A stretch of 64,000 nt of DNA from the NCBI GenBank assembly GCA_013399875.1, contig VXAZ01009369.1:434001-498000 (forward strand), written 5' to 3'. A program made the position numbers and the translations under genes. The DNA comes from Gymnorhina tibicen. Its lineage: Eukaryota; Chordata; Aves; Passeriformes; Artamidae. The notes beneath the pieces are model-generated. The model saw nothing but the letters and a program-made list of their open reading frames with translations, was not told the DNA's origin and ran no database searches. This document shows positions 11,641 to 24,600 of this stretch, piece after piece. Every line of letters begins with the position of its first letter. Positions within the stretch are counted from its first letter, which is position 1.

Positions 11641-12748
11641 TGCAACCATGCACATGAGAAGCCTGCCTTTCCATATGTGCTGGTGTCCTGTTCTCTATAA
11701 AGGATTTTCCTGGTACTAAGAATGTGTTTCTTAATATTTCAAGGTAAATAATAAAAAAATCCCGCTAATCTAACAACTAGCATAGGCAGTTTTCATGCTT
11801 GAGCATAGAATTAAACTAACCATATTCACATTCTTAAGAACTTGACCAACAAAGAGGAACCTATTTTGCCTTTTCATTCTGTGTATCTGTGTGACTCCCT
11901 AACAACATCTGTAGGAGATCATCGATAGCCGGTGATCTTCCTTTCACCTTTGCAGATAATTTACTCTTTTGTTTTTTACCTAAATTGTTTGATGAGTGGT
12001 AGGATTGTTGTCTTCAGTAAATTATGAATGGTGATGTTGCAGGCTCAAAAGCTCAAGCCCATCCTCTTTCAATGGAACAGCAAAATTTGTGGCTAACAAG
12101 TAGGTTTCAGCCTTTATTTTTCCAGTGGGCTAAAACCACATCCACAAAGGCCACTTCTTCTGAATGTGAAGTGATTCAAAATGCCTCTGGCTATATCTCC
12201 AGACCATTGGGAATAGTTTAAGTTATAGGGCCATGCACCAAGGCAACCAGAGATGAAAAAGCTATGGAAAATTTGCAATGAAACATGCCTGGAGTCATCC
12301 TTCTAGCAGAAATTATGTGCAACAAAAGGACAATTGATGTTAATAATTAATTCAGCTCTGGAAAGGAGTTACTATGTTTTCCTTGATTGAAATGATAGCT
12401 AAATGATGTCTGTCCAAGATTTTGTGTGCCCAGTGGGGAAGATGTAGCCTTGATCTGCCTAGAACCTCTAGTAAATCCATGACTGCCTTAACACATCATT
12501 AACAGAACAGTTTATTACATACAGTATTAAAATGATCAGATCCTTTGAAAGTCAGCCAAACAACACAGAAAATCATTTCCAGAACTGACTTTACCTCTTT
12601 ATAGTTACCCTCCTAGTTCTCTCCAAAAACTATGTGGTGAGAGAAAGTCCTGAATTCTTACCTTTTTGCCTGAAATTAGGAGCAAATTCCCAAGCTACTC
12701 TGCATGTCCTAATTTTAAGCTGATATAATCTGTTCTTTTTTTCTCTAG
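11641..12748. other. non-coding sequence
   Basis: No gene is recognised. A good pyrimidine-tract acceptor ends near 11956 (TTTCACCTTTGCAG), but its longest frame closes after 23 codons and no donor stands out. Confidence 0.5.
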
Positions 12749-12887
12749 CCTAGGTATTGTTTCAGCATGTTTATGCATCACATGTGCAGTCCAAGGGGTG
12801 AAGAAAAATCTTCTTGCACTCTTGGGCTGTGCCTCCACTGTTCTGTTTGGAGCTTTCTGTGGGCTAAGCACTGATCAGTTGTTGAAG
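12749..12887 (+). other. 139-bp exon-like interval encoding a hydrophobic segment (unverified)
   Basis: A strong acceptor (TGTTCTTTTTTTCTCTAG) ends at 12748, and an AAG|GTAGTA donor lies at 12887/12888. One frame (first codon 12750, entry phase 1, exit phase 0) is open for all 46 codons. It encodes two hydrophobic stretches separated by a short basic patch (QGVKKN), which resembles a two-helix membrane hairpin with several Cys. The same frame closes four codons past the donor. I do not recognise the family. It could be an exon of an unidentified membrane protein, a pseudogene fragment or a chance pseudo-exon. Aligning other bird genomes here and checking for reading-frame conservation would settle it. 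Confidence 0.2.
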
Positions 12888-15800
12888 GTAGTACAGGGCT
12901 AATAACTGGGGGAGGCCTGAAGGAAATATTCCCCAAGAGCCCTCAGAAACATGAGCAGGCAGGGCATAGCCTACATTCCTGGGGCAAGGGAGAGGCACAG
13001 GTGCTGTCAGTGATGAGTTTGGGGAGCAGCTCCACCATAAGGTGTGCCAGTGGGGTGGGTGGATTATTGCTGCCCCAAGAGTGCTGACGGCTAGTGCTGG
13101 GCCAGGGCTGGTGCTTCTGGAGTCTTCTATTCTTCAGCATCCCTGACTCCTCCAGTCTCTTATGCAGTGTCAGTCAGTGGCTGTGCCAACATGCTCGAAG
13201 CCAGGCAGAGATGTGGCTGAATGCAGCTGATGGCAGCAGCTTGAATGGGAATAAATTACACCTGTATGAGAAGCCTATGAGTTGCTGTCAGATCACTGGT
13301 TCTGTTTATCCTGTTTCCCTCCATTTTGCAAAATGGTAGGTGAGGACCTGAACTGAAAAACTATTAAGAATTGAGTTCTTTATGCTTTTTGGCCACACAT
13401 TTAGAAAGAGAGAAAACTATTTACTGAGGAATTTCATCTGAAACCTGGAAAACTGCTTGCCAAAACACAAATGAAATGAGCACTCTATGTCACAGTCTTT
13501 AGGAAACACTGCATTTAGTCTTATTTTAGAAGCAGCTGGTTATTGCTGGATGGTGACAAGGCAAGGATGGCAGTGGAGGGGTCACCCTTCCACAGAGCTG
13601 TTTACCAAGTTCTAATCTAAAGGCAATCATTAAAAATAAGTGAAAAGGGGATGCAGTCTGTATGTATTCAGAGATGACCTAGCACACAGTTTACAGCTGC
13701 TTAAAAGAGGAGAATTCAGTGTGTGTGTGTGGGATGCTGGAGAGCTGCCCTGTGTTTGGATATGCAAAAGAAAGATCTGTTTTGTAAAGGAGCTGAGCAC
13801 CTGGAACTTTCTTCTGGCATTAGCCTACTAGTCAGATAAAACAGATAAATGCTAATCTAATCAGTCTATTAAATAATTATTTTTCAATGAAATAGAAACT
13901 AAAAAAATCTTAGTAACAAAGCTCTCCAGTCAATACCTTTGCATAAGTAGTGTGTGGGTACAGAATGCTAAATAGGGGCTACACTGATATTTGTGTATAT
14001 ACAGAATATACACACGCATATGCCTTCTCCCACCTATATCTATACTAGAAAAGACAGGATAGCTGATGAATGAGCCAAGAAAAACATTTAGTTTGGACGA
14101 TACCTTTTTAGAACTGACTTCGCTGCAGAATTCAAAAAATGTGTTTGAAATTAGAGAGGACTGTTTATAGAGGATATAAAAAAGTAGATGGAAGAAGAAA
14201 TCACTTAAAGAAATGCTAATCTCCTCCTCCACAAACTGCCCTTTGCTATGACCCTGACCTTTACTTCTGTCAGTTGAAAAGATCCTTAAATATTTGTTGT
14301 GATATTTTGGGAATAGACAGGTACAGATAGAGCTATATGCTGGCTACTCTGACTCATTCCTTCCCTATGGATGAAGGTGTAAGGAAAAATCTATCTAAAC
14401 ATGCATACAGACACATTATTTTTCATGCACTAAGGCATTCATGTTTAAATTAAAACAGTCCCTCAAAGTTACTAGTTTTTATTAGTGCAACACTGAGCTC
14501 TGAAACACGAAATAAGTAAGTAGTGATTTCAGTAATCGTCATACTGGCATATTTTCTTACTGCATAATTGCTGAACTTCGATACTGTCTGTGCTCACATG
14601 GACACACTCCTTGCTGGGCACGTTTGTTCTGTCGCAATCCGCAGTCATCTGTGCTGTAGATGTCCTTCCTGTTTGTCTGCACCAAATGTGGTATGTTTCA
14701 CACATGAGACTGCGAGACATCCAACTGTGAAAACAGTTTCTACTTTTATTAATGCTAACTGTTACCATGCCTGCCACTGCCAAGTGCTGTGCAGCAATTA
14801 CAGCGAGCTACTTGGCTACTTGGCCAGTGGGAGAGGAGAAGACTCTTTCTCTCTTAGTGGCATAGTCAAATGCAGCAGCTGCTTTAGGGATAAAAACGTA
14901 CACAGCTGGCTTCTGGGCAGTTGCTTTTGTTCACTAAAACACTCACTGTAACTATACATAAGCAAAGCATGAATTTCACATTCTTGGCATTATAGTTGAA
15001 GATCTCATGTTGATTTTTTGGAGAGTGAGTTTCTGTCATGCTCTCCAAGTTTTTATAATATGAACATTAAACAATGTATGTGTGGATTGTGTTCCTTAAG
15101 CTCACAGTTTCTGAAAGACTTTGGAATCTCTCCCTCTTTCCTTTGTGATAATCTCAGGATGTAACCAAAACTCTTTTGAAAAAGAAGGTAACTTGGAAAG
15201 GATATATTGACCTAGTCCAGTGCATACTGGCTGCTACTGCTTTGAGAATAAGGCTCCTTTCAGATGTGTTGCTGTTTGTGCACCTGAAACTGCTGCTTAT
15301 CTGTGCAAAAGTAAGCCACTCTGTTTAAAACAAACGAATGACGGAAAACATAAAATCAATTGGATATCCTGTACAGAACACTGGGGGATTTTTTAGTGTT
15401 ATCAAGTTTATATCAGTAATTTGAAATTACTGGTGAACCAACAGCACTTATTTTAGAAAGAATGAACCCTGCTCCATTCTCTGATAATTTTTGATATGAT
15501 TATTTGGTTTACTGTACAGCCACATTATGCTTTGTTTAATTGTTTCTCTCCTTGAGTTCAGGGTTAGGTTGCAGTATTTCTTACCTACTTTGCATGACCA
15601 GAAGTGACCCATCACACATGTGACACGTGACAAAACAACCAAAAGCCAAACTAATACTTGCAATTTTATAAACCCTTAAGATTGTATCCTCCTCCTAATT
15701 CGTTGTGTTTCTGCAGTTAAAAATCTTACTTTTTTACAACTAAAAGATAGGTTTCGTAAGCTAATTTAAAGCTGAAATGTGACTTGTCTTCTGTGTGTCA

Positions 15801-17730
15801 CACAGAGGAATGTGCTACCTCTTAAAAATTAATTTATCTTGCTTCTTGGAATTGCTTTGCAGCTATGCTGCAGAGATAACATAACAGTGTCAAACACACC
15901 TTCTGTCTTCAAAAGAAAACAAGCAAACAGCTGGGAGTGATTCCCCAAACTGTCGTTCATCGTGCATGTTCACAAGTGGAGATGCCAATATATCTCTCGC
16001 ATCCAGGGCTGCCCTAGATACATAGGACAATTGACTTCCTTACAATAGCAATTGGAAAACTGGAGCTTCTGCAGTTGTGTGCTTATTTGTAATCAGTTAG
16101 TGTAAACTCAGAATCTCAGAGCAAGCTGATAGCACACAAATACAGCAAAAAGGTGGATTTATCATGTGCATTATCAGTTTTTTTCTTTTTTACACAGAAA
16201 ATCCCTCCCTTTTCCTCCACCTCTATGTTGTCCTCAAGCCAAGCTGACTAGAAACAGCCTGTACTAATATCTTAGAACACACTCTCTCAAGTGATAAGAT
16301 CTTGGTCAGAGAGATGGACTAATTAATCTATATTAATTAGGTCTCATATTTGAAGGACAAATGTTGGTATTTTGAACATTTTTTTACTAGATTCTGGTGT
16401 TTTATAAATGCAACTGACAATTTAAAAATCTGAGGTTCAGTAACATAAAATAGAGCACACTGAAAAATCCACATGCTGTGATTTTACCAGTAGTGAAAAC
16501 TTACTTTTACTCTAGAGAGTATAGAGACTTCTCACAGTTCAAATAATAGAAAAAAGAAGAACGCTTTACTGGCATTTTTAGGTCATGTTTCAATACATAC
16601 TGAAATATTCTCTTTTATTCCAGAGTTGTTCCAGATTGAATTATTTTCATATTTCTTCCAGCAAATTCTTTAATGGAGTTCTGAACTCTCATTAGAGCGA
16701 TGATTTATTTTCTCCTTTCCAAAGTTGTGTAAAGCTGCTGGAGCTGTGTGGCTATATTGGGAGCTAACTGGGTGGCAGATGTACAGAGGTATAATTAATA
16801 CAAACCAAATGCACATCCACTGTAAGAATTATATTTGCACTTAATCTAATATGTATTCATAGCACGAGGATGACTTCTTACTCTTTCACCTTTAGAGTTT
16901 AAAGCAATAAAATTCACTATGCAGGAAAAAGACAACAGTGAATATAGAACTTATTAACATAAATGAAGGAGAATCTGCTTTCTTTTTTGTGCGTAAAATC
17001 TTGGGATTTTTTTTTCAAAAAAAAAGAAGGTGGCCGGTATTACAAGTGCTCCTGTGTGTGGCTGTAGCAGCTTTCCAAGTGAGTCATCAGCTGTGTTTGG
17101 ATCCAGACTTTCAATTTCACTGCACAGACACCACTGACTTAAAGGAAAGGATTTCCTACATTAGCTGGCAGAAACAGTAGGTTTTTATAGTCTAAGGATC
17201 ATCTGCTTGAGAAAAAGAACTAACACTGAGTTGCAACTTCAGGAATTGCTTCACAGCTACCTTTGACAGAGCCTGTCCTGAGGTGCTGCGGCCGCTTGGT
17301 TCAAGGGAGAAATGGACAGATTGGTTTCACCTCTTGTTCTGCAAAAGAGGCAGCCTCTGGCTCCCCATTTACTCCTTGATAATAAATGCTGCAAAGTGCA
17401 TGGCATCACCACAGAGAGCTGAAACATGTCACACAACTCAGGATCCCCTGTGTCAGGTCCAGTATCAAGTGCTACCTGGACCTGAAATACAGAATAAAAG
17501 GATCTTTTCCCTATCCATAGAATTATGTATCTGGATGTCGCTGGTCATGTCGTTAGATGCCTATCTGCATTTTCCAACACTTTTTGTTTAAAGAAGTCTG
17601 TGTTTCGTCATCTTTTTTGCCTATGAAGAGAATCTAGAATAAAGATAAACCAAGTCTAACCATTACAGAAGGAATTTAGTACTTCTGTACGGATCCTGAA
17701 ATAGAGGAGAATTTAGTTACAGTTTCTTTT
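12888..17730. other. non-coding sequence
   Basis: No gene is recognised. A (GT)n run lies at 13719-13732. A Cys-rich 127-codon frame at 14568-14951 has irregular Cys spacing, no signal peptide and no family resemblance. The block at about 16660-16930 is AT-rich and complex, with little low-complexity content, and could be conserved non-coding DNA, but no motif is decisive. Confidence 0.5.
13719..13732 (+). repeat. short (GT)n microsatellite
   Basis: Seven GT dinucleotides in a row, of the length commonly found in vertebrate non-coding DNA. Confidence 0.8.
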
Positions 17731-17765
17731 GACAGATATTGTAAAGATATTGACAGATATTGATC
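17731..17765. repeat. short direct repeats of GACAGATATTG
   Basis: The 11-mer gacagatattg occurs twice in quick succession, separated by taaagatatt. A second nearby pair, gaagatgtcag, occurs at about 17917 and 17939. These are small replication-slippage duplications. Confidence 0.7.
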
Positions 17766-20625
17766 CTGATTTAGTTAAAATAATATCAAACCTGTTTTGA
17801 AAAAGAAGTCTATGTGGGTTTTGGCAAGCCTTTTTTTTTTTTTCATTTGTACTGATTTTTGTGTAAGTGATTTTCTGTACGAAAAATCAAAATGGAACAA
17901 AAGATTGACATAAGTGAAGATGTCAGTCTTTTAATATGAAGATGTCAGATGGTAAAAAAACCCAAGTCACTTTCTGAACAATTTTATTGAGCCTGGAACT
18001 ATTCTGTTCATCTCAGTGGAGTTTTAGTAATTTCATGTTAATTTTGTTCATTTTTTTCCCTGTAAGGGGGAGGATTGAAGATCTGCACAATTTGTTGTGA
18101 TTGATATCTCATTTTGGCTGTCAGTCAGCAGTGGGCTTTGCTCCTGGTGGAGGTCAGCTGTGAGAAGGCAGAATGCCCAGGGGTACACCCTCATCCTGGG
18201 CAGAGCTCGGCCATCACTTCCAAGCCCGGAGGCGCTCAGGTGTCTCCTGAGATAACTGTAATGAAATCTGGTCCCACATATTCAGTAGATGGACTCAAAA
18301 TGAACCAAAGCGTAGCAGCTAGTTAGAATGGTTTTGTTCGTTGGTCCTAGCTATATTCCTTGCTGATAGCCAGTGTCAGTATGTGTTCTTCTGCAGTGTA
18401 CTCTGCAAACATAAAATTACACAGTTAAATAGTCAAAAGTCAGGGTGTGCAAGCAGAGTGATACCTTCACTCAAACACCATTACCCAAGAGTTTTAGCCA
18501 TTTCTTCATGGTTCTTAATCATACTTGGCTGAGATGTATTAGAGCTCTAAAGGCACATTTCCCTTGCATGGAAGTCTCATTGAGGTTTCTGTGAAACAGG
18601 CTGATTAATCTCATTTAATTTATGTCTGTCTTCTTTGGGGACACATATCAGTGTCTGGGAGGGGAGAGTCCATCTGTGCCTATAGGGATCAATTGCATGG
18701 GTGCAATTAGTCTATAACAATTTGTAGCCTCAGATCAGTTCTGTATGAGAGTGTTTTTTCACAGCTGCCTCTGACTTGCTTGTATGAATTCAGAGTCACG
18801 CAAGTTATAAAAAATTTCCTTGCACAGTACAAGTTTTAGCTGCTGGACAGAAATAAGTGTTCATATGTCCATTTCTGGGATATTCCTCCTAAGAGGTTTG
18901 CATGGTGATAAGAACGCTTTTTCTCAACTGCAAATGCAATCCACTTTTTAAGTACAAGGCTTTTATAATCCTGGGCTAGGAACAAATTCATCAGAAAGCT
19001 AGAATTATTTTCAATTCTTATTATTACCATTTTACATATTGTAACTATGTTGATTTTTCTTTTCTTTTGAGAGGCTGAAAAAATAGCAAATGCCCACTCT
19101 TCTCTTCTTAATAGTGTTTGAATGGATAGATACTTCAGACTTTAACTGTGCTATTATTGTCATGTATCACAGACTATTTTTATTCAAAGTAAAACATTAC
19201 TTACGCAAGGAGAATTTTCCCACAGTATCACAACTTTAGAGGGTGATTTGATGAATTTAAAGGGACCATTTTAGGCTACTAGAATAGATGAACGTGTGGT
19301 CTGGCACAGTTTGGTCATTTTGATGTCCATGTATAAACAAGTAAAATGACTAGGGGAACAAGTCCACCCTTAACCTTAAAATACAGACTTTTTACTCTCC
19401 ACACCAAAAAGTGTCAGATCGATGGTATCAAACCCGACTGGTTTATTTGCTGCGTGTTCTGCTCTATGTTGTCAACATACTCTGTACTAAGGAAATGACA
19501 ATGTATACTAGTCCTGTACATACTCTGTACAGTGCCCATTTACACCAGGTGCTGCAATCTTGCATCTTTGCTCTCCTGCATTGCAATAGAGGCATTCCAT
19601 GTAAGCTTGTTTTCAGAAACAAATTAAGCCATATGTCATACACTGATAAGACTTCTTCCACATGGTTATAAATGAAAGTGCTATTCTGCTTCCTTGTCAC
19701 AGAATTTAATTAACTAACACATCTGTGTCTACAGAACCAGTTTGGCCACTCAGTTGGTTAGTCACTAGGTCAAAACTCACTCAGAGGTTTGCAACCCAGT
19801 GTAGTCTTGCCATAAGCCAGTATCTCTAGCATGCAGAGAGTCCAAGCTGTTTGAAGAAAAGTGCTGGGGGTTTTTTTCTAAGAAAATGATATGTTACTGA
19901 GGTGAAAACTCAAATTATACACACCATGCAGCAATTTTATTGTAAAAAAGTTCTTAGATGAGCATCCTGTGGTCTGCATATGCCTACAAAGGGGTATGTT
20001 AATGGAAAAAATATTAGCAATGCAAGCAAAATACCTGCAAACAAAATTAACTCTCAATGTGAAACATTCGGAAATTAAAAAAGCCAGAACACATTAAAAA
20101 AATTGAGGGTGTCTCCTGGTGCTTCTTCCAAACAGTGAAACAAAATTATTAAGAGAAACACAGGAAGGGGGTTTTCTTGTTATTATTACTTTTTCTTTAT
20201 TAATAGACTTCAGTAAACTGATAAAAAAAGAAAAGCTACGTGTGAAAAACATCCAGCTGTAGCCTTGAATTATGTGGGAGCTGCAGGAAGGCAGGTCAGG
20301 TGTGTGGATGCTAGTGATGATGAGAAATAAGAGGGAACAGGGCTACTCTTGCTCCTTTAGAACCCCACTCAAGGGCTGCATGTCCATGTGAGGGCATCTT
20401 CTCCACTGCTGCTCACCAAGGGTGTGGAAATCATGGGGCTGAATGGTTGAGGGAGAACCTTGATCTCTTTCTCAACTGAGGTAACTTTTCTGTGGCCTTT
20501 TTGTTTAATGGATCGGTTATTTGAATTACTCAGCAACGGTCTGAAGTATCACTGCAATGGCAAAAGTTGCTTTGATTGACTTTGCTTTTGGTTCTCACTT
20601 GAACTGCTCTCTTTTTTTTCTCTAG
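17766..20625. other. non-coding sequence
   Basis: No gene is recognised. It contains a T13 run at 17831-17843 and a 13-bp direct repeat near 19.5 kb. A moderately GC-rich patch at about 18120-18250 carries no family signal. Confidence 0.5.
19475..19530. repeat. 13-bp direct repeat, 43-bp period
   Basis: ACATACTCTGTAC occurs exactly at 19475-19487 and 19518-19530. The intervening sequence is not duplicated. Confidence 0.85.
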
Positions 20626-20753
20626 AAGGCTGTATTGGGTTCATCATGCAAAGGGATGGAGGCTGCAACAAAACGCTGAGAAGCACCAGTGAAAAGAAAT
20701 GGTGGGAAGTAAAGTTTTCAGTGTATTTTGCCCCTGCCCAGCACTTCTGGGAG
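20626..20753 (+). other. 128-bp exon-like interval (unverified)
   Basis: A near-ideal acceptor (CTCTTTTTTTTCTCTAG, ending at 20625) and a strong donor (GGGAG|GTGAGG at 20753/20754) enclose 128 bp. One frame (first full codon at 20628) is open for 42 codons and encodes a mixed-charge peptide with two adjacent Trp residues and no family I recognise. The other two frames contain stops. The splice-site pair is among the best in the window. Without RNA or conservation data it remains a candidate exon, possibly of a non-coding RNA. Confidence 0.2.
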
Positions 20754-20769
20754 GTGAGGTCTACCTCAC
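20754..20769. repeat. 7-bp near-palindrome at the donor-like site
   Basis: GTGAGGT and ACCTCAC form a perfect inverted repeat with a two-base centre. It overlaps the donor-like sequence of the interval just upstream. Confidence 0.7.
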
Positions 20770-21604
20770 TTCCAGCCTGGAGTGACTTCCTGTATTTTCT
20801 CTGACTTCCACTGGTGTAAAACTAGTTACTCCTGGCTGCTTATATCTCTGCGCATCAGATTCTGAGTATTTTAAATTCAGAACATAATATTTTACATGTC
20901 TGCAATGAGAGGTCTTCATTCATCCATGTAATAGTTACACGCTTTGTCCATATAAAGGTAGTTCAGAATTTTGTCATTTGACATTACTGCCATTGAGCTA
21001 CACAATTCTTACCATTTATTACTTCCACAATTCCATAAAGCAGCACTTAGCTAAAAAGGAAAAGGAAAATAGTTATTTCTCTTTAAGTGTAAAGAGGAAG
21101 AAAATATACCTGAAAAAGTCTAGTATTTTATCTTCTCAGAAGTCTGAGGTTTACCAGGGGTGATCTGGTCTTAAGGTTTAAAATCTAAAATACTGGGAAA
21201 GAATAAAAATATTATTTTGACAAAATACTCTGCCTTTCTTGTTTTCTCCCAGCTGTGTATTTTAACTTTTATTTTACTGAAATCTCAATTATGAAACTTA
21301 TTCTATCTAACAATAGGTTTAGCAAGTAGGTCAGTCCTTTTTCACATCTTATTGCTTACTACCATATTCTATGCAATTGTGTAGATATTTTAGTATGTTC
21401 AGCTGGACATAAATTATCTTGGAGGACATTCATGGTTGTTTTGGGGTGTGCATTGGAGCCAAAGCAGTATTGCTATGGAAAATCTTTGAAACAGTGATGC
21501 CTCAAGTCATCATTGTAAGTCTCCATAGCAACTTAAAAAAATAATGACAGCTGTACCAAGAAATTTGCTAATAGAAGGCCTTAACACATTTGTCTAGACT
21601 CAGT
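20770..21604. other. non-coding sequence
   Basis: No gene is recognised. It contains the inverted RFX-like pair at 21470-21531, listed separately. Confidence 0.5.
21470..21531. promoter_or_regulatory. inverted pair of RFX half-site-like motifs
   Basis: TTGCTATGGA at 21470-21479 and its exact reverse complement TCCATAGCAA at 21522-21531 form a perfect 10-bp inverted repeat with a 42-bp spacer. Each arm matches the strong half of the RFX X-box. The intervening sequence is complex and not repetitive, as in an enhancer core. Function is inferred from motif arrangement only. Confidence 0.35.
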
Positions 21605-21680
21605 CATACTTCATACTCATTATAACCTGTAGAAGTATTGTAAGAAAATGAAACATAGAGAAATAAATAGGGAATATCTG
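21605..21680 (+). repeat. possible MIR-type remnant
   Basis: The order cattataacctgtagaag, tattg, then aaaatgaaacatagagaaataa parallels the MIR order 'cataacaaccctgtgaagtag, tattattatccc, gaggaaactgaggcacagag'. It is strongly diverged and could be coincidence. Confidence 0.3.
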
Positions 21681-24600
21681 CTTTTCCTGGCATTTCACAC
21701 TGGCTTCATTTAAGTTATCTGACCTTGTCTATGGTGAATATAACAGTGAAATTTAAGGATATTTAATAATATAGATTAATTGCAACTTGTTTGATTCTAA
21801 TATATACAGCATTTCATTTATTATGTGCTATATACACAGTGGAAATTTCTCAATAATTAGCATAAAGCCAGATGTTCTGAAAACAAATAGGAAGATTCCC
21901 ATGCTGATAATGTTAAAAATATTGGCTGTAGCAGTCTATGTTGAAAAGGTTGAATGAAAAATGCAGCAGTATGAGAAAGATTCTGTTTTAAAATGGCCTC
22001 ACTCAAGTTCAAATTACAGGCCATGGATAAAAAAAGAGAAGGTTTCTGTAGGATCAAAGCACAAGAGAATTTGCTAGCTTTGGTCTGCTAGAAATGCACA
22101 AACACACTAGAGAATAAGAAAATTGGCTGTGCAACCATTGAGCTTCAATATGTAGCAAGAACAAATATTTTTATGGGTTGGCATCAGTTCAAAAGACGTG
22201 ATATAAGTTGCTGATTTTAAGGCAGCCTTTGAATTTTTAAAATTTTTTATATAACAATTTCCTATATGAATAAAAATTGTTTCTAATGGGGCAGAACTCT
22301 GTTCAAGACCTTACGAAGTGAAGAGTTAATCACAGAACTGAAAAAATAGATGAAACTGATTTTATCTTGATTACATTTTTATTGTGAGTTCTGCCAAGAA
22401 TACATATTCTCAGGGGGTTGAAAAGGACAATTTAATAAAGCTGAAAATAATATTGAGACAATCAACTGGAGAAAATGTAAACAGAAACATGAGAAAGATA
22501 ATTGTCCATTGTTGAATAACATTTTACTAGATGCCCAAATTGCACATTTCAGAATGATGATGTTGCAGTGACTTGAGGAAAGAACAGTATGGGTCAAAGT
22601 AAAATGAAAAACTTCTCTAAATCATAGTGCAACATGAAAAAAAAAGCTGGAACAATCATAGTAACAACTCTCTTGGATTTTAGGAAGTAGATAGTGGAAG
22701 CAAAATGTTAAAGACAAACATCTATGGTTAGCAGATGTAAGAATGAAAAGGCAGAGAAAGGAGTTCCCAGCTGTACTGGGAATCCTGATAATATTATTGC
22801 TCCGTGATTGTATAATAATAGCAGAACTGACAGGAATTCATGAAAAGCAGAATCTCATTCACTTGGAGTCTGCATTTGCGGAAAGCCAGATGGTAGAGTC
22901 ATATGACATGATGATGCAGTCCTTTTAATTCTAACCAGTGACACAGCAGTTCGTTCAAGTTAGACATTTTAAAATCTGCACGTCTAATTTACTTTCATCT
23001 GATAGTTTTGAAAGAACTAGCAAAAGACCCTCATAGACATTTTATTTTGGTGATTACAGTGTTGAAACATGGGAATTTTCAAATTTCAAGTTGGGAAAAA
23101 TTTAATGTGTACCAATATTCAAAAATGGTAACAGGACTAAGTCAGGAAATTAAGGGCCTATCAAGATGAGATTGCCTAAACACAATTAATGTCCATCAAC
23201 ATTAGTTTCACAAAAATAATTTTTGTCAGACTAATTTGATCCCATCCTTTGATAAGATTACAAGTTCTTTTCAATCAGGATAGTATTGTTGATGTAATAA
23301 ACTTTATGAAAGGACATGCTCTCACTCATGCCAAAGACATTTTTTTAAGCAAATAAAGGAATAGAAAATCAACCTAATACCTACGAATTTTTATTAAAAA
23401 TATAATGTAAGTATATTTAGGTATAACTGCAAATAAGGAACCATCATGGTGAGGATTTGGTCCTCATGAGGTTCATCTCCCTCAGACATTATCTTTTTTA
23501 ATGAGACAAGAAAACATGACATTTTCTCCATGAAGTTTCTTATACCACTAAAACTAGTGGAGGATTAAATGATAAATAAAGCTGGTGAATGACAGAGCAA
23601 TCTGATTTTCTTTACAAAATGGAAAAAGTTTTTTTTTTGAAGCCTGTGCAGGGAGGAACAGTGTGAGCCACACTTGTAAGATGGAAAAGACTCCATGCTG
23701 GGAAATAGGGACTGAAAGGGATTTGATTTTATGATGGATAATCAGATACACGTGGAGATCCTGTGGTGCACCACGGCCAAAGTGCTAAAATGATCATTGG
23801 ACTATAATGGAGAGAATATGAATAAAAGCAGAGAGCTTGCATTGTTCAGGCGAAGATTTACTGTGAGGGAAAAGGGAAAGTGCTGCACAGGCTGTAGCCC
23901 CTTGGCAAGGGAAGTTTGGGGCTTTGTGCCTCTGCTGGAGGAGAAAGGGAGGCACTGCACAGCTCCTCCCACGTGCTCCTGCTGGGGTCCAGCAGCCTGC
24001 CACCGTGCTTCATCCCTGTTCATCCTACCTGTGGAAAAGGATTTTCGTCTTGTTCCTAATTTTTTTTTAGCATTATTACTTATTTGGTTTTCTTCAGAAA
24101 GAAGGGTTTGATAGCAACTCTGAATGAACTTACAGAACTGGAAAATACTCTGAAAATGAGGGACTACAGTTCAAACTCTTGAGTTACTAAAGAATAGAAA
24201 AATGGTACAAAGGTATCTCTAATTTCTCTGGAAAAGGTTAGCAAAATCCATTGCCTGGAATTAGGGAAATTTAACCTTGAAGTAATTTACCTCAGAGAAG
24301 GGAACTGACCACTGGAAAAATGACTGCAGTGGACTTTGTCTGAAGAGAAAATTTGAAACCATGATCAGTTTTTATTCTGGCTTAGCTGCACTATTGGTCT
24401 TGATACAGAAATTCATTTAGGGGAGTCCTGTAGATGTGAGATATAAGAAGTCGCATTAAATAATCAACAGATCCCTTCTAATATTAATATATTTCAGTCA
24501 AAAATATGAATTGGTCATGTTATTCTGTTGAGATGATCTGCAATAAGGTCTTAGTGATGTTTTTTAAAAATGTGCTTTGCAAATAATTTTAATTTATAAG

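Noticed and set aside
14568..14951. Cys-rich 127-codon frame that could be a zinc-binding or secreted protein
   Set aside because: Cysteines are irregularly spaced, there is no signal peptide or known Cys pattern, and no splice or promoter context was seen.
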